DNA from: Pacificitalea sp040119125
Lineage (GTDB): Bacteria; Pseudomonadota; Alphaproteobacteria; Rhodobacterales; Rhodobacteraceae
DNA length: 64,000 nucleotides
Reading direction: 5' to 3'
Assembly (NCBI GenBank): GCA_040119125.1
Contig: JBEDTR010000005.1
Location: 1 to 64,000, forward strand
Shown: piece by piece, positions 26,605-35,181 of the stretch
Layout of the letters: every line of letters begins with the position of its first letter
Numbering within the stretch: the first letter of the stretch is position 1
Translations under genes and position numbers: made by a program
The notes under the pieces: model-generated
What the model was told of the DNA's origin: nothing
What the model saw: only the letters and a program-made list of their open reading frames with translations
Databases searched by the model: none

Positions 26605-27081
26605 ATGTCCGTCCTGCCCCATCCGTCCCGCCCGATCCGGCTCGCCGTGCGCGCCTTGCTGGTCCATGACGACCGGCTGCTCTTGGTCAATGCCTATCCC
26701 GACGGGACCAGCGATCTCTGGTGCGCGCCCGGCGGCGGGGTGGAGCCTCATGCCAGCCTGCCGGACAACCTCCGCCGCGAGGTGCATGAGGAAACGGGGC
26801 TGGACATCGCCGTCGGCGCGCCATGCCTCGTGAACGAATTTCACGACAAAGCGCGGGATTTCCATCAGGTCGATATCTATTTCCGCTGTACGCTGATTTC
26901 CGGCGCGCTGAATGAGGCATGGCGCGACCCCGAAGGCATCGTCACCGAGCGGCGCTTTGTCAGTAGGGAGGAGATGACCCGCCTGCGGATAAAGCCCGAC
27001 AGCCTGATCGACATCGCCTTTGGCCCCGCTTTGCCCGCAGGTGCGGCCGGGTATGATCCGCTGGAGCCGCTGGTGGGCTGA
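26605..27081 (+). CDS. NUDIX hydrolase
   Basis: A 158-aa pyrophosphohydrolase with a NUDIX fold. The Nudix box is at about residues 42-65, including REVHEETGLD with the metal-binding Glu residues. The conserved Glu in the first half of the box (G-x5-E) is Ala here. Substrate unknown; ADP-ribose or a nucleoside diphosphate derivative is possible. ATG 26605 is chosen from the domain edge; an ATG 23 codons upstream overlaps the region near the divergent hydrolase start. Confidence 0.8.
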   Translation: MSVLPHPSRPIRLAVRALLVHDDRLLLVNAYPDGTSDLWCAPGGGVEPHASLPDNLRREVHEETGLDIAVGAPCLVNEFHDKARDFHQVDIYFRCTLISGALNEAWRDPEGIVTERRFVSREEMTRLRIKPDSLIDIAFGPALPAGAAGYDPLEPLVG

Positions 27082-27158
27082 GCGGCCCCTCCCTGTGTGC
27101 CGCTGCCACGGCTCAGGCGATGGCAGCACAACGCATCGCCCAACTGCGCCTTACCCAA

Positions 27159-27186
27159 AGAAAAAGGGGACCCGAAGGCCCCCTTT
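27159..27186 (-). terminator. Rho-independent terminator of groESL
   Basis: On the minus strand a 7-bp stem (27180-27186 with 27163-27169), extended by inner CC/GG pairs, is followed by a T-rich run. It sits about 25 bp beyond the groEL stop. Confidence 0.75.
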
Positions 27187-27212
27187 CCCAAACTCATATC
27201 GACGGGCGTCGA

Positions 27213-28856
27213 TTACATCATGCCGCCCATGCCGCCCATGTCGGGCATGCCGCCACCCGCAGGTGCGCCGTCCTTGGAGGGCTTGTCCGCGACCATGGCT
27301 TCGGTGGTGATGAGAAGCGCGGCCACGGAGGCTGCATCCTCAAGCGCGGTGCGCACCACTTTGGCGGGGTCGATCACGCCGAATTTGAACATGTCGCCAT
27401 ATTCTTCAGTCTGAGCGTTGAAGCCGAAGGCCAGATCGTTGCTTTCGCGGATCTTGCCAGCAACGACAGCCCCATCAACACCAGCGTTTTCGGCGATCTG
27501 ACGCAGCGGAGCTTCCAGAGCGCGGCGCACGATGGCGATACCGGCATTCTGGTCGGAGTTCGCACCCGACAGACCTTCGAGAACTTTGCCGCCCTGAACC
27601 AGAGCAACACCGCCACCGACGACAACGCCTTCCTGAACGGCCGCACGGGTCGCGTTCAGAGCATCGTCCACGCGGTCTTTGCGCTCTTTCACTTCGACTT
27701 CGGTCATGCCGCCAACGCGGATGACAGCCACACCACCGGCGAGTTTCGCAACACGCTCTTGCAGCTTCTCTTTGTCGTAGTCGGACGTGGTTTCTTCGAT
27801 CTGGTTGCGGATCTGAGCAACGCGTGCCTCGATCTCGGCCTTCTCGCCCGCGCCGTCAATGACGGTGGTCTCGTCTTTGGTGATGGTGATCTTCTTGGCG
27901 GAGCCGAGCATGTCCATCGTGACATTTTCAAGCTTCATGCCCAGATCTTCGGAAATCACCTGGCCGCCGGTCAGGATCGCGATGTCCTGCAGCATGGCCT
28001 TGCGACGGTCACCGAAGCCCGGTGCCTTCACAGCAGCGATTTTCAGGCCGCCACGCAGCTTGTTGACCACGAGGGTCGCCAGCGCTTCGCCTTCCACGTC
28101 CTCGGCAATGATCAGCAGCGGCTTTTGCGACTGGATCACGGACTCGAGCAGCGGAACCATCGGCTGCAGGGAGGAGAGTTTCTTCTCATGCAGCAGGATC
28201 ATGCAATCGTCGAGATCGGCGATCATTTTGTCGGGGTTGGTCACGAAATAGGGCGACAGGTAACCACGATCAAACTGCATGCCTTCGACAACTTCGGTCT
28301 CGGTCACGAGGCCTTTGTTCTCTTCGACGGTGATGACGCCGTCATTGCCGACCTTCTGCATCGCGTCTGCGATCTGCTGGCCGATTTCGGCTTCGCCGTT
28401 GGCGGAGATGGTGCCGACCTGCGCGACTTCGGCGCTGTCGTTCACGGGGCGGGCCGCGTCACGGATCGCGGTGACGACCTTGGCCACGGCCAGATCGATG
28501 CCGCGCTTCAGGTCCATCGGGTTCATGCCAGCGGCAACCGATTTCAGACCTTCTTTGATGATGGCCTGAGCCAGCACGGTCGCGGTGGTGGTGCCGTCGC
28601 CGGCTTCGTCATTGGTGCGGGAAGCGACTTCCTTCACCATCTGAGCGCCCATGTTCTCGAACTTGTCTTCCAGTTCGATCTCTTTGGCGACAGACACACC
28701 GTCCTTCGTGATGCGCGGAGCGCCGAAGGATTTTTCGATGACGACGTTACGGCCTTTGGGGCCGAGGGTCACCTTCACCGCATCGGCGAGGGTGTTGACG
28801 CCCTTGAGCATCCGGTTACGGGCATCGGTGTCAAACTTGACGTCCTTAGCAGCCAT
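27213..28856 (-). CDS. groL: GroEL, 60-kDa chaperonin
   Basis: A 547-aa Hsp60 chaperonin subunit that forms the double heptameric folding chamber. It begins MAAKDVKFDTDARNRML and has the equatorial ATP-site motifs GPKGRNVV and GDGTTTATVLA, and ends in the flexible Gly/Met tail GGMPDMGGMGGMM. Second gene after groES, 45 bp apart, read from one CIRCE-controlled promoter. Confidence 0.98.
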   Translation of the reverse strand: MAAKDVKFDTDARNRMLKGVNTLADAVKVTLGPKGRNVVIEKSFGAPRITKDGVSVAKEIELEDKFENMGAQMVKEVASRTNDEAGDGTTTATVLAQAIIKEGLKSVAAGMNPMDLKRGIDLAVAKVVTAIRDAARPVNDSAEVAQVGTISANGEAEIGQQIADAMQKVGNDGVITVEENKGLVTETEVVEGMQFDRGYLSPYFVTNPDKMIADLDDCMILLHEKKLSSLQPMVPLLESVIQSQKPLLIIAEDVEGEALATLVVNKLRGGLKIAAVKAPGFGDRRKAMLQDIAILTGGQVISEDLGMKLENVTMDMLGSAKKITITKDETTVIDGAGEKAEIEARVAQIRNQIEETTSDYDKEKLQERVAKLAGGVAVIRVGGMTEVEVKERKDRVDDALNATRAAVQEGVVVGGGVALVQGGKVLEGLSGANSDQNAGIAIVRRALEAPLRQIAENAGVDGAVVAGKIRESNDLAFGFNAQTEEYGDMFKFGVIDPAKVVRTALEDAASVAALLITTEAMVADKPSKDGAPAGGGMPDMGGMGGMM

Positions 28857-28901
28857 GATTTTTTCTCCTATCGGAAATTACGGGTGGGAATGCGGACGAT
28901 C

Positions 28902-29189
28902 TCAGGCGATGACGCCGAGAATGTCGCTTTCCTTCATGATGAGAAGTTCTTCGCCATCGACGGTGACCTCGGTGCCGGACCACTTGCCGAACAGGATCTT
29001 GTCGCCAGCTTTGACCGCCATTTCGATCAGCTCGCCGCTGTCCTTGCGCGCGCCGTCGCCGCAGGACACCACTTCACCCTCGGAGGGCTTTTCTTTGGCG
29101 CTGTCGGGGATGATCAGGCCGCCTTTGGTCTTGTCGTCAGATTCGACGCGACGGACCAGAACACGGTCGTGCAACGGTTTGAAAGCCAT
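28902..29189 (-). CDS. groS: GroES, 10-kDa co-chaperonin
   Basis: A 95-aa lid protein of the GroEL chamber. It starts MAFKPLHDRVLVRRVE and has the mobile loop (EKPSEGEVVSCGDG region). The ATG at 29189 follows GAAGGAGC. First gene of the groESL operon, preceded by a sigma-70-like promoter and a CIRCE operator. Confidence 0.98.
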   Translation of the reverse strand: MAFKPLHDRVLVRRVESDDKTKGGLIIPDSAKEKPSEGEVVSCGDGARKDSGELIEMAVKAGDKILFGKWSGTEVTVDGEELLIMKESDILGVIA

Positions 29190-29223
29190 CAGAGACGCTC
29201 CTTCGTTCTCTTGGTTGTGTCTG

Positions 29224-29250
29224 TTAGCACTCCCCTTGGAGGAGTGCCAG
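29224..29250. promoter_or_regulatory. CIRCE operator (HrcA site) of groESL
   Basis: TTAGCACTC (29224-29232), 9 bases, then GAGTGCCAG (29242-29250). The left arm matches the CIRCE consensus TTAGCACTC-N9-GAGTGCTAA exactly; the right arm has two changes at its end. It lies 35-61 bp upstream of groES, just after the -10 box, where HrcA would block transcription. Confidence 0.92.
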
Positions 29251-29258
29251 TGGCTCGG

Positions 29259-29286
29259 ATTTAAGGAGCGCGCGCCGGGCTGTCAA
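29259..29286 (-). promoter_or_regulatory. Predicted sigma-70-like groES promoter
   Basis: On the minus strand TTGACA (29286-29281) and TTAAAT (29264-29259) are 16 bases apart, directly upstream of the CIRCE element. A perfect -35 and a good -10 are uncommon in this GC-rich DNA. Confidence 0.7.
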
Positions 29287-29351
29287 CAAGACCGCTCACA
29301 AAATCTGCGCGCAGGCCATGAACCGCCGTAGGGCTGAAGCGTTGCGAAAGT

Positions 29352-30062
29352 ATGCTCATGACATTGATCGTCATTGCCGTCACCTCCGCCTCGCTCATCT
29401 TTGGGGCCATGTGGGGATTGTTTGGCAAATTGCCACGGCGGCTGGAGGGATTTCTGATCGCCATGGCGGGCGGCGCGCTGATCGTGTCGGTGATGAGCGA
29501 ACTGGTGACCCCCGCAGGCAAGATGCTGCATCCGTTCTGGCTAAGCCTCATGGTCGGACTGGGCGCCGGGCTGTTCGTCTGGCTGGATGGGCTGGTCAAA
29601 CGCAAGGTCGGCGATGACAGCGGCGCGGGGCTGCTGCTGGCGATCACCATGGATGGCATTCCCGAAAACCTCGCGCTTGGCGTGGCGCTGATCGGCGCGG
29701 GTCCGATGGAGGTCATGGCGCTGGCGGGATCGATCTTTCTGTCGAACCTGCCCGAAGCCGCCGGCGGCGCGCGCGACATGCGGGACGATGGCCTTAGTCG
29801 ACGGCGCAGCTTGATGCTCTGGGTCGGCACGGCTGGTCTGTTGTCGGTGGCGGCGCTGGTCGGCAATCTTGCGCTGGCCGATGTGGGGGACAGCTGGCTG
29901 GCGATGATCCGGGCCTTTGCGGGCGGTGCGGTCGTGGCCTCGCTCGCGACCGAAGTCTTTCCCACCGCTTATCGCGAGGACCATCGCGGCACCGGGATCG
30001 CCGTGGCGCTGGGGCTGATCGTGGCGTATCTGCTGGGGCTGCTGGGCGGCGGCGGTGGGTGA
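29352..30062 (+). CDS. ZIP-family metal transporter
   Basis: A 236-aa inner-membrane ZIP transporter with about eight TM segments. The TM4 metal-site motif appears as DGIPENLALG, and TM5 has SNLPEA, in place of the HxxPEG and HxxPE motifs of classical zinc importers. It resembles bacterial ZIPs of uncertain direction and metal preference. It is divergent from groES, with the CIRCE region between them. It ends in a run of Gly codons. Confidence 0.78.
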   Translation: MLMTLIVIAVTSASLIFGAMWGLFGKLPRRLEGFLIAMAGGALIVSVMSELVTPAGKMLHPFWLSLMVGLGAGLFVWLDGLVKRKVGDDSGAGLLLAITMDGIPENLALGVALIGAGPMEVMALAGSIFLSNLPEAAGGARDMRDDGLSRRRSLMLWVGTAGLLSVAALVGNLALADVGDSWLAMIRAFAGGAVVASLATEVFPTAYREDHRGTGIAVALGLIVAYLLGLLGGGGG

Positions 30063-30116
30063 CATTTACCCGCGCGGTTCCTATAAGGCGGCAGAACCCC
30101 CGGATTCCCTTTTTCA

Positions 30117-31049
30117 ATGGACGCTGACGTGACCCTGAAAGTTTTTGGCCATAAGGCCCCCGATACCGATTCCACCGCCTCCCCGCTGATCTGGGCGTGG
30201 TATCTGAGCGAAGTGCGCGGCGAAGCCGCCGAAGCCCGCCTGCTGGGCGCGCCCAACACCGAGGCCGCATTTGTCATCGACCGCTGGGGCTTTGACACCC
30301 CCGCGATCATCGAGGATGTGACCGCCGAGGACCGTGTGGTCATCGTTGACACCAACAACCCCACCGAGTTGCCCGCCTCGATCAACGATGCCGATATCGT
30401 CCAGATCATCGACCACCATAAGCTGGCCGGGGGCCTTGAGACCCGCGCGCCGATCGACATCACGATCAAGCCGCTGGCCTGCACCGCCACCATCATGCAC
30501 AATCTGATGGGCGCCAATGCCGAACGTATGCCAAACGGGATCAAGGGCTTGATGCTGTCGTGCATCCTGTCGGACACGCTGGAATTCCGCTCCCCCACAA
30601 CCACCGAGCAGGACAAGAAACTGGCCGAGGATCTGGCCGCCCAGCTCGAAGTCTCGATCCCCGAATTCGCCGCCGAGATGTTCGCCGCGAAATCCGATGT
30701 CTCGAACTTCTCCGAGGCGGAATTGCTGCGTATGGACAGCAAGGAATACGCCGTGGATGGCACGAAATTCCGTGTCTCCGTGCTGGAAACCACCTCGCCT
30801 GCCGCCATCCTTGACCGCAAGGCCGCGCTGCTGACGGCGATGCCTACCGTCGCGCAGGATGACGGCGTGGATCAGGTGCTGCTCTTCGTGGTTGATATCC
30901 TCAAGGAGGAAGCGACGCTGCTGGTGCCCAATGAGCTGGTGAAAACCGTGGCCGAGAAGAGCTTTGGCATGACCGCGATGGGCGACACCGTGGTGCTGCC
31001 CGGCGTGATGAGCCGTAAAAAGCAGATCATCCCGATGCTGAAGGTCTGA
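30117..31049 (+). CDS. ppaC: Manganese-dependent inorganic pyrophosphatase (family II)
   Basis: A 310-aa DHH-superfamily pyrophosphatase that hydrolyses PPi to phosphate. N-terminal KVFGHKAPDTDS and the DHH motif IIDHHKL near residue 98 supply the Mn ligands; the DHHA2 domain covers the C-terminal third with an SRKKQ motif near the end. The ATG 30117 is used; GTG 30129 (MTLKVFGHK) is the start usual for the family and may be the true one. Confidence 0.94.
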   Translation: MDADVTLKVFGHKAPDTDSTASPLIWAWYLSEVRGEAAEARLLGAPNTEAAFVIDRWGFDTPAIIEDVTAEDRVVIVDTNNPTELPASINDADIVQIIDHHKLAGGLETRAPIDITIKPLACTATIMHNLMGANAERMPNGIKGLMLSCILSDTLEFRSPTTTEQDKKLAEDLAAQLEVSIPEFAAEMFAAKSDVSNFSEAELLRMDSKEYAVDGTKFRVSVLETTSPAAILDRKAALLTAMPTVAQDDGVDQVLLFVVDILKEEATLLVPNELVKTVAEKSFGMTAMGDTVVLPGVMSRKKQIIPMLKV

Positions 31050-31075
31050 CGGCGCAGCGCCGCGATTGTTGATTG

Positions 31076-31102
31076 CAAAGGGCGCCGTTCGGGCGCCCTT
31101 TG
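31076..31102 (+). terminator. Hairpin terminator after ppaC
   Basis: An 11-bp perfect stem (31076-31086 / 31092-31102) with a 5-nt loop. A T-run appears only about 20 bases later, so the efficiency is uncertain. Confidence 0.6.
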
Positions 31103-31138
31103 TGCATCCCCCTCCCCTTTTTGACTGGGACACTGCCG

Positions 31139-32020
31139 ATGACCCGTATCCTGACTTCCCTTGATGAGATCGCCCCGCAATACGACGCTGCCTTCGTCGA
31201 TCTGTGGGGCTGCGTGCATAACGGGCTTGAGGCCTACCCGGCGGCGGTGGATGCGCTGCGGGTGTTTCGTGCAGGCGGGGGCAAGGTCGTGTTAGTCACC
31301 AATTCCCCCCGCCCGTGGCGCGCAGTGGCCGAGCAGATCGCTGACTTGGGCGTGCCCGAGGATTGCTATGACAGCATCGCCACGTCGGGTGACAGCGCAC
31401 GGGCGGCCATGCTGCGCGGCACGGTGGGACGCAAGGTCTGGCATATCGGCGAAGAGCACGACAACCCGTTCTTTGCCCCGATGGACATCGTTGATGACGC
31501 GGTGGAGATCACCCGCGTGCCGCTTGATCAGGCCGAAGGCATTGTCTGCACCGGCCCGTTCGATCCCTACGCCGATCCTGCCGAACTGCGCCCCCAATTC
31601 CTGATGGCGCGCGAACGCGGGCTGAAGCTGCTCTGCGCCAACCCCGACGTCATCGTCGACCGGGGCGAAAGCCGTGAATGGTGCGCGGGCGCGCTGGCCG
31701 CACTTTATACTGAAATGGGCGGTGAAAGCCTGTATTTCGGCAAACCCCATCCGCCGATCTATGACCTTGCGCGGCAGCGGCTCAGCGCGATTGGCGGACG
31801 CTCGGATGACCGTATCCTCTGCATCGGCGACGGGATCGCGACCGATGTGCAGGGTGCGCTTGGCGAAGGGCTGGATGTGATCTTTATAACCGGGGGGCTC
31901 GCCGCCGCCGAAACCCGCACAGGCCCTTCCCCCGAAGGACAGCCCGACCCGGAACTGGCCGAAGCCTACCTTTTGGAACATGTGATGGATGCGACCTACG
32001 CCATTGGCTACCTGCGCTGA
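31139..32020 (+). CDS. HAD-superfamily class IIA hydrolase (TIGR01459-type)
   Basis: A 293-aa NagD/PGP-like phosphatase. The nucleophile motif is DLWGCVHNG, the variant seen in the TIGR01459 group rather than DxDGT. Motif II is VTNSPRP and the acidic motif CIGDGIATDVQGA is near residue 230. The C2-type cap lies between motifs II and III. Substrate unknown; probably a sugar phosphate. ATG 31139 is chosen because the longer frame runs into the upstream hairpin. Confidence 0.87.
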   Translation: MTRILTSLDEIAPQYDAAFVDLWGCVHNGLEAYPAAVDALRVFRAGGGKVVLVTNSPRPWRAVAEQIADLGVPEDCYDSIATSGDSARAAMLRGTVGRKVWHIGEEHDNPFFAPMDIVDDAVEITRVPLDQAEGIVCTGPFDPYADPAELRPQFLMARERGLKLLCANPDVIVDRGESREWCAGALAALYTEMGGESLYFGKPHPPIYDLARQRLSAIGGRSDDRILCIGDGIATDVQGALGEGLDVIFITGGLAAAETRTGPSPEGQPDPELAEAYLLEHVMDATYAIGYLR

Positions 32021-32134
32021 TCGCCGCAACTAAGTTTCCGACGGGCACGCCTATTCTTTATCATTATTTCTTCTGCATTGCAGCGAGGCACGCCCCCTGC
32101 TAGGATCGGTCCCGTGATACACAGGACTGGTCCC

Positions 32135-32578
32135 ATGCTCGACAACATGCCCCGCGGCACGATTTGCATCGAAGATCTCGAAATCGGGATGATGCGGCAT
32201 CTGACAAAACAGATCACCGACCGCGATATTGAATTATTTGCCGAGGTCAGCACCGACCGGAACCCCGTGCATCTGGACGACGCCTACGCGCAAGATACCA
32301 TTTTCGCAGGACGGATTGCGCATGGCATGCTGACCGCTGGGCTTGTCTCGGCAGTGATCGGCGAACAGCTGCCCGGCCACGGCACCGTTTATCTGGGCCA
32401 GTCCCTGCGCTTCTTGGCGCCCGTGCGCCCCGGTGACACGGTGCGCGCGGAGGTCACGGTGCAGGAGATCGATCATCACAAACGCCGGGTCACGCTCGAA
32501 ACCCGCTGCATCGTGGGCGACATCGTGGTGCTGAAAGGCGAAGCAACAGTGCTGGCGCCCAGCTGCAAATTCGACTGA
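32135..32578 (+). CDS. MaoC-family (R)-specific enoyl-CoA hydratase-like protein
   Basis: A 147-aa hotdog-fold protein. The hydratase-2 motif FAEVSTDRNPVHLDDAYA carries the catalytic Asp and His, followed by FAGRIAHGML. It probably hydrates trans-2-enoyl-CoA, feeding polyhydroxyalkanoate synthesis or fatty-acid metabolism. ATG 32135 follows ACAGGA. It sits alone between the HAD phosphatase and ribF. Confidence 0.85.
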   Translation: MLDNMPRGTICIEDLEIGMMRHLTKQITDRDIELFAEVSTDRNPVHLDDAYAQDTIFAGRIAHGMLTAGLVSAVIGEQLPGHGTVYLGQSLRFLAPVRPGDTVRAEVTVQEIDHHKRRVTLETRCIVGDIVVLKGEATVLAPSCKFD

Positions 32579-32678
32579 TCAGACCCGCCGCGCCGCCTGC
32601 ATCCTGTGGACCCCTATCGCGTGACCCGAGGGACGTGGCGGCGGTCTTGCGCCTGCCTGCCACCGGGGCTAGGTCAGC

Positions 32679-33644
32679 ATGATGCGGATCATGCGGACCC
32701 TTGACGAAATCACCCCCGACGCGCGCGGCGCAAGCGTCGCGATTGGCAATTTTGACGGGGTCCATCTGGGCCATCAGGCCGTCATGGCCGAGGCTGCGCG
32801 CCATGCTGCGCCGGGCAAACTGGGGGTGCTGACATTCGAGCCGCACCCGCGCGAGGTGTTTCGCCCCGATGCCACGCCGTTCCGTTTGATGAATGCCGAA
32901 ACCCGCGCTCACCGGCTGGCCAAGATCGGCGTCGATCTGCTGTTCGAACTGGCCTTCGAGCCTGCGCTATTCGCCCTGCCCCATGATGTGTTCGAGGCCG
33001 AAATCCTGTCACAGGGTCTGGGCCTGTCGCATGTCACCGTCGGCGCGGATTTCCGCTATGGCAAGGGCCGCGATGGCACGGCCAATACGCTGCGCGCCGC
33101 CGGGGCGCGGCTGGGCTTTGGCGTCAGCATCGCGGACCTTCTGGGCACCGATGACGGGGTCAAGGCCGAGCGTGTTTCCTCCACCGCGATCCGCACGGCT
33201 TTGGGCGAAGGCCGCCCCGAGGATGCCGCCGCCATGCTGGGCCACTGGCACCGCATCGACGGCCCGGTGATCCACGGCGAGAAACGCGGGCGCGACCTTG
33301 GCTATCCTACCGCCAACATGGACATCACCGGCCTGCACCCGCCGCTCTTTGGCGTCTATGCGGTGCTGGTGGACGTCTTGACCGGGCCCTATGCCGGACG
33401 CAGCCTGATGGGCGCGGCCTCCATCGGGGTGCGGCCTATGTTCGGTGAAAACCGTCCCAACCTTGAAACCTATCTGCTGGATTTCGACGGCGATCTGTAT
33501 GACGCGCATCTTTCGGTGGGGTTGGTGGCCTATCTCCGGCCCGAGCTGAAATTCGACGGGCTGGATGCGCTGACCGACCAGATGGCCCGCGACGTGGCAC
33601 AGGTGCGCACCATTCTCGCCGACCGGCTGGCAGGCCCGGCATGA
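32679..33644 (+). CDS. ribF: Bifunctional riboflavin kinase / FAD synthetase
   Basis: A 321-aa enzyme making FMN from riboflavin and then FAD. The N-terminal nucleotidyltransferase has GNFDGVHLGHQAV near residue 25 and a VSSTAIRTAL motif near residue 165. The C-terminal flavokinase domain (residues about 185-310) has GRDLGYPTANM. It overlaps the next gene by 4 bases (ATGA), indicating one transcript with the YcgN-like gene and probably the aldolase gene. Confidence 0.95.
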   Translation: MMRIMRTLDEITPDARGASVAIGNFDGVHLGHQAVMAEAARHAAPGKLGVLTFEPHPREVFRPDATPFRLMNAETRAHRLAKIGVDLLFELAFEPALFALPHDVFEAEILSQGLGLSHVTVGADFRYGKGRDGTANTLRAAGARLGFGVSIADLLGTDDGVKAERVSSTAIRTALGEGRPEDAAAMLGHWHRIDGPVIHGEKRGRDLGYPTANMDITGLHPPLFGVYAVLVDVLTGPYAGRSLMGAASIGVRPMFGENRPNLETYLLDFDGDLYDAHLSVGLVAYLRPELKFDGLDALTDQMARDVAQVRTILADRLAGPA

Positions 33645-34135
33645 GCCCCCGTCGTCGTCGCGGCGCGCCCCCCTCCCCCCGGCCCGGCAAAACCCGGCCC
33701 CGGTTCTGGGAACGCCACGCCCTAGATGAGCTGACCCCCACGGAATGGGAAGCGCTCTGCGACGGGTGCGGCAAATGCTGCCTTAACAAGCTGGAAGACG
33801 AAGACACCGGCGAGGTAGCCTTCACCTCGGTCGCGTGCCGTCTGCTGGATGGCGAAACCTGCCGCTGCTCACAATACGACATCCGCAAGCAATTCGTGCC
33901 GGAATGCGTGGTGCTGACGCCCAAGACGCTGCCGGATGTCGCCTATTTCATGCCCCGCACCTGCGCCTATCGCCTACTTTACGAAGGGCATTCTCTGGCG
34001 CCGTGGCACCCGCTCAATTCCGGCTCCCCCGACACGGTGCATGACGCGGGTATTTCCGTGCGCGGCTGGACCGTGCCGGAATTCGAAGTGCCCGAGGAGG
34101 AGTGGGAAGACTACATCGTGGAAGGAGACCTGTAA
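33641..34135 (+). CDS. YcgN-family cysteine-cluster protein (UPF0260)
   Basis: A 164-aa protein with the family cluster CDGCGKCCLNK near residue 45 and further conserved Cys residues (CRLL, CRCSQY, CVVL, CAY), probably an iron-sulfur or metal site. The N-terminus is basic (SPRRRRGAPPSPRPGK). Function unknown. It overlaps ribF at the start and the aldolase gene at the end (TAATG), so the three genes are translationally coupled. Confidence 0.88.
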   Translation: MSPRRRRGAPPSPRPGKTRPRFWERHALDELTPTEWEALCDGCGKCCLNKLEDEDTGEVAFTSVACRLLDGETCRCSQYDIRKQFVPECVVLTPKTLPDVAYFMPRTCAYRLLYEGHSLAPWHPLNSGSPDTVHDAGISVRGWTVPEFEVPEEEWEDYIVEGDL

Positions 34136-35181
34136 TGAATTTCGCCTCTGATAATACCGGCCCCGTCCACCCGCAGGTGATGCAGGCGTTGCTGCGCGCC
34201 AATGAAGGCCACATGCCGTCCTACGGGGCCGATCCGATCATGGAGGAGGTCACCGCCCGCCTGCGCGAGACCTTCGAGGCGCCCGAGGCCGAAGTGCGTC
34301 TGGTGGCCACCGGCACGGCGGCAAATTCGCTGATCCTCGCCACGCTTTGCCCGCCATGGGGCACGGCCTTCTGCGCCGATATCGCCCATATTCAGGAGGA
34401 CGAGTGCAACGCGCCGGAGTTCTTCACCGGCGGGGCGAAACTGTCGCTGATCCCGACTGAGGCCGGCAAGATCACCCCCGATGCCCTTCGTGCCCGCATG
34501 GCAATCGAAGGCGACCGCGGCGTGCACGGGCCGCAGCCCGGCCCGCTGAGCCTGACCCAAGTGACCGAGCGTGGCACCGTCTATTCGGTGGCTGAACTCA
34601 CCGCCCTGGCGCAGATCGCGCGCGAGGCGGGCCTGCCGGTGCATATGGACGGCGCGCGGTTCGCCAATGCGCTTGTCTCCCTTGGCTGCACCCCGGCTGA
34701 GATGACATGGCGCGCGGGTGTCGATGCCCTGACGCTGGGCGGCACCAAAAACGGGCTGATGGGGGTCGAAGCGGTGATCTTCTTTGATCCTGCACAGGCC
34801 GACGGCTTTGGCTTCCGGCGCAAGCGCGGCGCGCAGCTGTTTTCCAAGCATCGCTACCTTGCCGCGCAGATGCTGGCCGCCTTTACCGATGATCTGTGGC
34901 TGGACATGGCAGGCGCCGCCAACGCCGCCTGTGCCCGGCTTGCGGCGGGGCTCACGGCCTCCGGTCAGGCAAAGATGCTGTTCGAGCCGCAGGCCAACAT
35001 GATCTTTGCCGAGATGGACCCCGCCGCCCATGCCCGTTTGCAGGCTGCGGGCGCGCAATATCACGATTGGCAGGACAATCTGACCGGCACCCGACAGACC
35101 CGTCCCGCCGCGCGGCTGGTTTGCAACTGGTCCAGCTCAGAGGCGGAGGTCGATCAGTTCCTCGCCGCGCTTGCGGGCTGA
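34135..35181 (+). CDS. Low-specificity threonine aldolase-like PLP enzyme
   Basis: A 348-aa fold-type I PLP enzyme of the beta-eliminating lyase/threonine aldolase group. It starts MNFASDNTGPVHPQV, and the PLP Lys lies in LTLGGTKNGLMG near residue 205, preceded by the DGARFANA motif that holds the cofactor. It probably splits L-threonine or L-allo-threonine into glycine and acetaldehyde. GGAGA precedes the ATG, which shares a base with the upstream stop codon. Its end overlaps the convergent hydrolase by 28 bases. Confidence 0.9.
   Translation: MNFASDNTGPVHPQVMQALLRANEGHMPSYGADPIMEEVTARLRETFEAPEAEVRLVATGTAANSLILATLCPPWGTAFCADIAHIQEDECNAPEFFTGGAKLSLIPTEAGKITPDALRARMAIEGDRGVHGPQPGPLSLTQVTERGTVYSVAELTALAQIAREAGLPVHMDGARFANALVSLGCTPAEMTWRAGVDALTLGGTKNGLMGVEAVIFFDPAQADGFGFRRKRGAQLFSKHRYLAAQMLAAFTDDLWLDMAGAANAACARLAAGLTASGQAKMLFEPQANMIFAEMDPAAHARLQAAGAQYHDWQDNLTGTRQTRPAARLVCNWSSSEAEVDQFLAALAG

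Noticed and set aside
27120..29264. 714-aa frame on the plus strand across groEL-groES
   Set aside because: Antisense shadow of groESL caused by high GC and biased codon use; no domain or start signals.
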